Below, piece by piece: positions 61,684 through 64,000 of a stretch of DNA of 64,000 nucleotides. The stretch spans positions 2,118,001-2,182,000 of the forward strand of contig NZ_CP061813.1 of NCBI RefSeq assembly GCF_014784055.1, written 5' to 3'. The notes below the pieces were generated by a model. It did no database searches and was not told where the DNA came from. It saw only the letters and a list, made by a program, of their open reading frames with translations. This DNA comes from Polaribacter haliotis. GTDB lineage: Bacteria; Bacteroidota; Bacteroidia; Flavobacteriales; Flavobacteriaceae. A program made the translations under genes and the position numbers. How positions within the stretch are numbered: position 1 is the stretch's first letter; each line of letters begins with the position of its first letter.

Positions 61684-62688
61684 TTATTTAATAACTTCTG
61701 CTAAGGTTGGTTGCTCTGCAATCCATTTTTCGTATTCTTCTGGTTCTACAACTGTAATTTTCATTTGCATGTTGTAATGAGAAGCTCCACAAATTTTGTT
61801 ACACAATAATAAGTAATCGAAGATATAAGGGTCTTCTCCTTTTGCTCTTCTAATCTTATTAATTCCATTAGTCTTATCTATAACCTCTGGTTGTTGTCTC
61901 ATTTCTTCTGTAGTGTACTTAGGAGTGAAACCAAATTCTGTAACCATTCCTGGAACGCAGTTCATTTGTGCTCTAAAGTGTGGCATATATGCTGAGTGTA
62001 AAACATCTTGAGAACGAAACTTGAAATGAATTTTCTTTCCTTTTGGTAAGTATAATTCTGTAACTTGTATATCGTCTGATGCGTTTTTATCAGTCATATC
62101 TACACCTAAAGTATTAATACCTTTTATGTAGTTTACGTTTCCTAAACCTAATGTATTGTCCTCACCTGCATAACGTGCATCCCATCTAAATTGTTGAGAA
62201 TATACTTCAATAACGATGGCATCGTCATCAGATAAATCCATAACATTATTCCATTGCCATAAACCATATCCAATTAAACCAACCAAAACAATTGCTGGAG
62301 TAATTGTCCAAATAAATTCTAATTTATGACTATCTGCATAAAATTTCGCTTTTTTGTCTTTACTTCCTCTATACTTAAAAGTAAAGTAAAAAATAAGAAA
62401 CTGCATTATAAATTGTACAATTCCAATTAACCAAAATGTAATGTCGAATAAATTATCGTCATGTTCTCCTTCTATAGAAGCAGATTCTGGTAACATTATT
62501 ACATTCATGAAGATTAAACAATAAATCATCATTGCATAGAAAAAAGCCATAAAACCAATAGCAAATTTACCTTGAGCAGCATTATCATTATCGTTGGCAA
62601 TAGTACTTCTAAAATCCATGATTCTAGTAATTTGCCAAACACTTACACCGATTGCAACACCTATAAAAATATAAAATAGAGCTAGCAT
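61684..62688 (-). CDS. coxB: cytochrome c oxidase subunit II
   Basis: A 334-residue CuA subunit, with three hydrophobic segments in the N-terminal third (about 5-25, 45-70 and 85-105), so one may be a longer signal/anchor than usual. The cupredoxin domain carries the CuA site L-L-C-N-K-I-C-G-A-S-H-Y-N-M-Q-M (Cys, Cys, His, Met), plus H-S-A-Y-M-P-H-F. It lies between actF (36 bases) and coxA (33 bases). Confidence 0.96.
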   Translation of the reverse strand: MLALFYIFIGVAIGVSVWQITRIMDFRSTIANDNDNAAQGKFAIGFMAFFYAMMIYCLIFMNVIMLPESASIEGEHDDNLFDITFWLIGIVQFIMQFLIFYFTFKYRGSKDKKAKFYADSHKLEFIWTITPAIVLVGLIGYGLWQWNNVMDLSDDDAIVIEVYSQQFRWDARYAGEDNTLGLGNVNYIKGINTLGVDMTDKNASDDIQVTELYLPKGKKIHFKFRSQDVLHSAYMPHFRAQMNCVPGMVTEFGFTPKYTTEEMRQQPEVIDKTNGINKIRRAKGEDPYIFDYLLLCNKICGASHYNMQMKITVVEPEEYEKWIAEQPTLAEVIK

Positions 62689-62724
62689 ATTTATCTTGTC
62701 TTAATTTTTTAATTCAATTATTTA

Positions 62725-64000
62725 TTAATGATGATCTGCGGATCCTTCTCCTCTGTGTTCTATATTATAATAGTGAAAATGTTCACTTTCTTGTAAGAAC
62801 GGGTTTCCTGTTGGAACTGTATTTGCTTTTGCAAATGCGCTAAATACTGTATATATAAAGATTCCTAAGAAAAATAATAATGCACTAATTTCTGGGATAC
62901 CAAAGAACCACTGCCCACCAACTGTTGCTGGCATTACCATAATAAATACATCTACATAATGTCCTGCTAATATTACAATACCTCCAATAATAACAAACCA
63001 TGGAATGCTCTTAAAGTCACTATTTAATAGTAATAAGATTGGGAATGCAAAATTCATAACAACCATTCCCAAAAATGGTAATTTATATTCATTAAATCTT
63101 GCTAAGAAATATGTAGTTTCCTCAGGTATATCTGCATACCAGATTAACATAAATTGTGCGAACCATAAATATGTCCAGAATACTGAAAAACCAAACATAA
63201 ATTTTGCTAAATCATGAATATGACTATCATTAACTTGAGGTAAAGCTCCTTTTGAACGTAAATAAATAGTTACAAAAGCAATTACTGTTAATGCACTTAC
63301 TAATAAAGTTGCTAAAACATACCAACCAAATAATGTTGAAAACCAGTGTGGGTCTAATCCCATAATCCAATCCCAAGACATCATAGATTCTGTAATCATA
63401 AAAATGAATAAGAATATTACAGATGCATTATAATTTTTCTTGTACGTTTTAAATCCGTCGTTTGCAGTATCTTCAGCTATAGAATTCTTTCTGATAAACC
63501 ATCTATATAAATTCCAAAGTAATAAATAAACAACACTTCTTATTGCCCATCCTGGTACATTCATCCACCACGATTTACCATCTACAATTGCATCGTAATT
63601 TTCACTAGAAGGGTCGAAAGTACCAGGTGTCATCCATGAAAACATATGGTTAAAATGACCAACTGTTAATCCAATAAAAACTAACATAATAATAGATACT
63701 GGAACTAAATTTGCAGTTATTGCCTCCATCACTCTAAACAAAACTACAGACCAACCAGATTGTGCTACTCTTTGCGAAGCATAAAATGCTAATACTAGTA
63801 AAGAGACTCCTAAGAAAAAGAATAAAGACACATAAAATGCAGACCAAGGTCTATTTTGTAATTGATGTAGAACATGTTCTGCATGAGAATCGTCTCCATG
63901 TTCTCCATGAGCACTCATTTCTTTATCTACAAGATTAGTACCATCATGAGAACCACTTGTATCGTGTTCGCTTGTTGCTGAATGACTACTTTCATCTGAA
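62725..64000 (-). CDS. actF: alternative complex III membrane subunit ActF (5' part outside)
   Basis: Quinol:cytochrome c/oxidase electron-transfer complex subunit. From the internal Met at 63918 there are 397 residues, but the frame stays open to the window edge (S-D-E-S-S-H-S-A and D-G-T-N-L-V-D-K-E upstream), so the true start is beyond 64000. The His/Glu-rich segment before residue 20 precedes V-L-H-Q-L-Q-N-R-P-W-S-A-F-Y-V-S-L, then about nine helices. Relatives have an additional N-terminal helix upstream. It belongs to the act-cox operon of Bacteroidota. Confidence 0.9.
   Translation of the reverse strand, partial: SDESSHSATSEHDTSGSHDGTNLVDKEMSAHGEHGDDSHAEHVLHQLQNRPWSAFYVSLFFFLGVSLLVLAFYASQRVAQSGWSVVLFRVMEAITANLVPVSIIMLVFIGLTVGHFNHMFSWMTPGTFDPSSENYDAIVDGKSWWMNVPGWAIRSVVYLLLWNLYRWFIRKNSIAEDTANDGFKTYKKNYNASVIFLFIFMITESMMSWDWIMGLDPHWFSTLFGWYVLATLLVSALTVIAFVTIYLRSKGALPQVNDSHIHDLAKFMFGFSVFWTYLWFAQFMLIWYADIPEETTYFLARFNEYKLPFLGMVVMNFAFPILLLLNSDFKSIPWFVIIGGIVILAGHYVDVFIMVMPATVGGQWFFGIPEISALLFFLGIFIYTVFSAFAKANTVPTGNPFLQESEHFHYYNIEHRGEGSADHH

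Overview
The window is very AT-rich and reads as one chromosome segment of a marine-type Flavobacteriaceae bacterium (Bacteroidota), probably close to Polaribacter or Tenacibaculum; the genus is inference. Supporting signs are Bacteroidota-type promoters (TTG, 18 to 20 bases, TAnnTTTG) ahead of several genes, a type IX secretion protein (PorT/SprT), TamL, TonB-dependent receptors with a carboxypeptidase-regulatory N-domain, alternative complex III, exosortase XrtF and a HYC_CC_PP protein. No prophage, transposase, CRISPR array or rRNA operon is seen.

Layout. 1-12 kb: end of an epimerase-like gene, a thioredoxin-fold protein, lycopene cyclase, a GH3 glucosidase lipoprotein, a DEAD-box helicase, TatD nuclease, Ogt, a very large predicted outer-membrane barrel, and a small barrel gene beside the decayed tail of its paralogue. 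12-24 kb: accD, fbaA, tamL, an rRNA methyltransferase, a porT-menG-nfu operon, a FadL-type porin, a low-complexity lipoprotein and proS. 25-33 kb: tRNA-Glu with rpsT, the cell-shape operon mreB-mreC-mreD-mrdA-rodA, purH, and two tandem 42-codon ORFs with their own promoter.

33-43 kb: free-methionine sulfoxide reductase, the XrtF pair, a probable metal-uptake set (HYC_CC_PP, TonB receptor, HMA protein), an umuDC pair whose UmuD seems to lack the catalytic lysine, an SLC13 transporter, a DUF1569 protein, and a 593-base gap holding a convincing small-RNA gene of about 130 nt. 43-54 kb: ahcY, a phosphopantetheinyl transferase, GGGP synthase, PnuC with a NadR-like kinase, ArfB, a TPP riboswitch ahead of a TonB receptor, and an AraC-controlled deacetylase-cupin-alkene reductase set. 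54-64 kb: a RpoD-type sigma factor, a sulfur group (HMA protein, rhodanese, MBL-rhodanese, SulP), ruvB, and coxA-coxB-actF of the respiratory operon, the last cut by the window edge.

Most genes are housekeeping. The least explained material is between genes: the small RNA at 41999-42129, the tandem small ORFs at 33043-33332, a three-copy structured repeat, a TPP riboswitch with two insertions, and an inverted-repeat element enclosing a second repeat.
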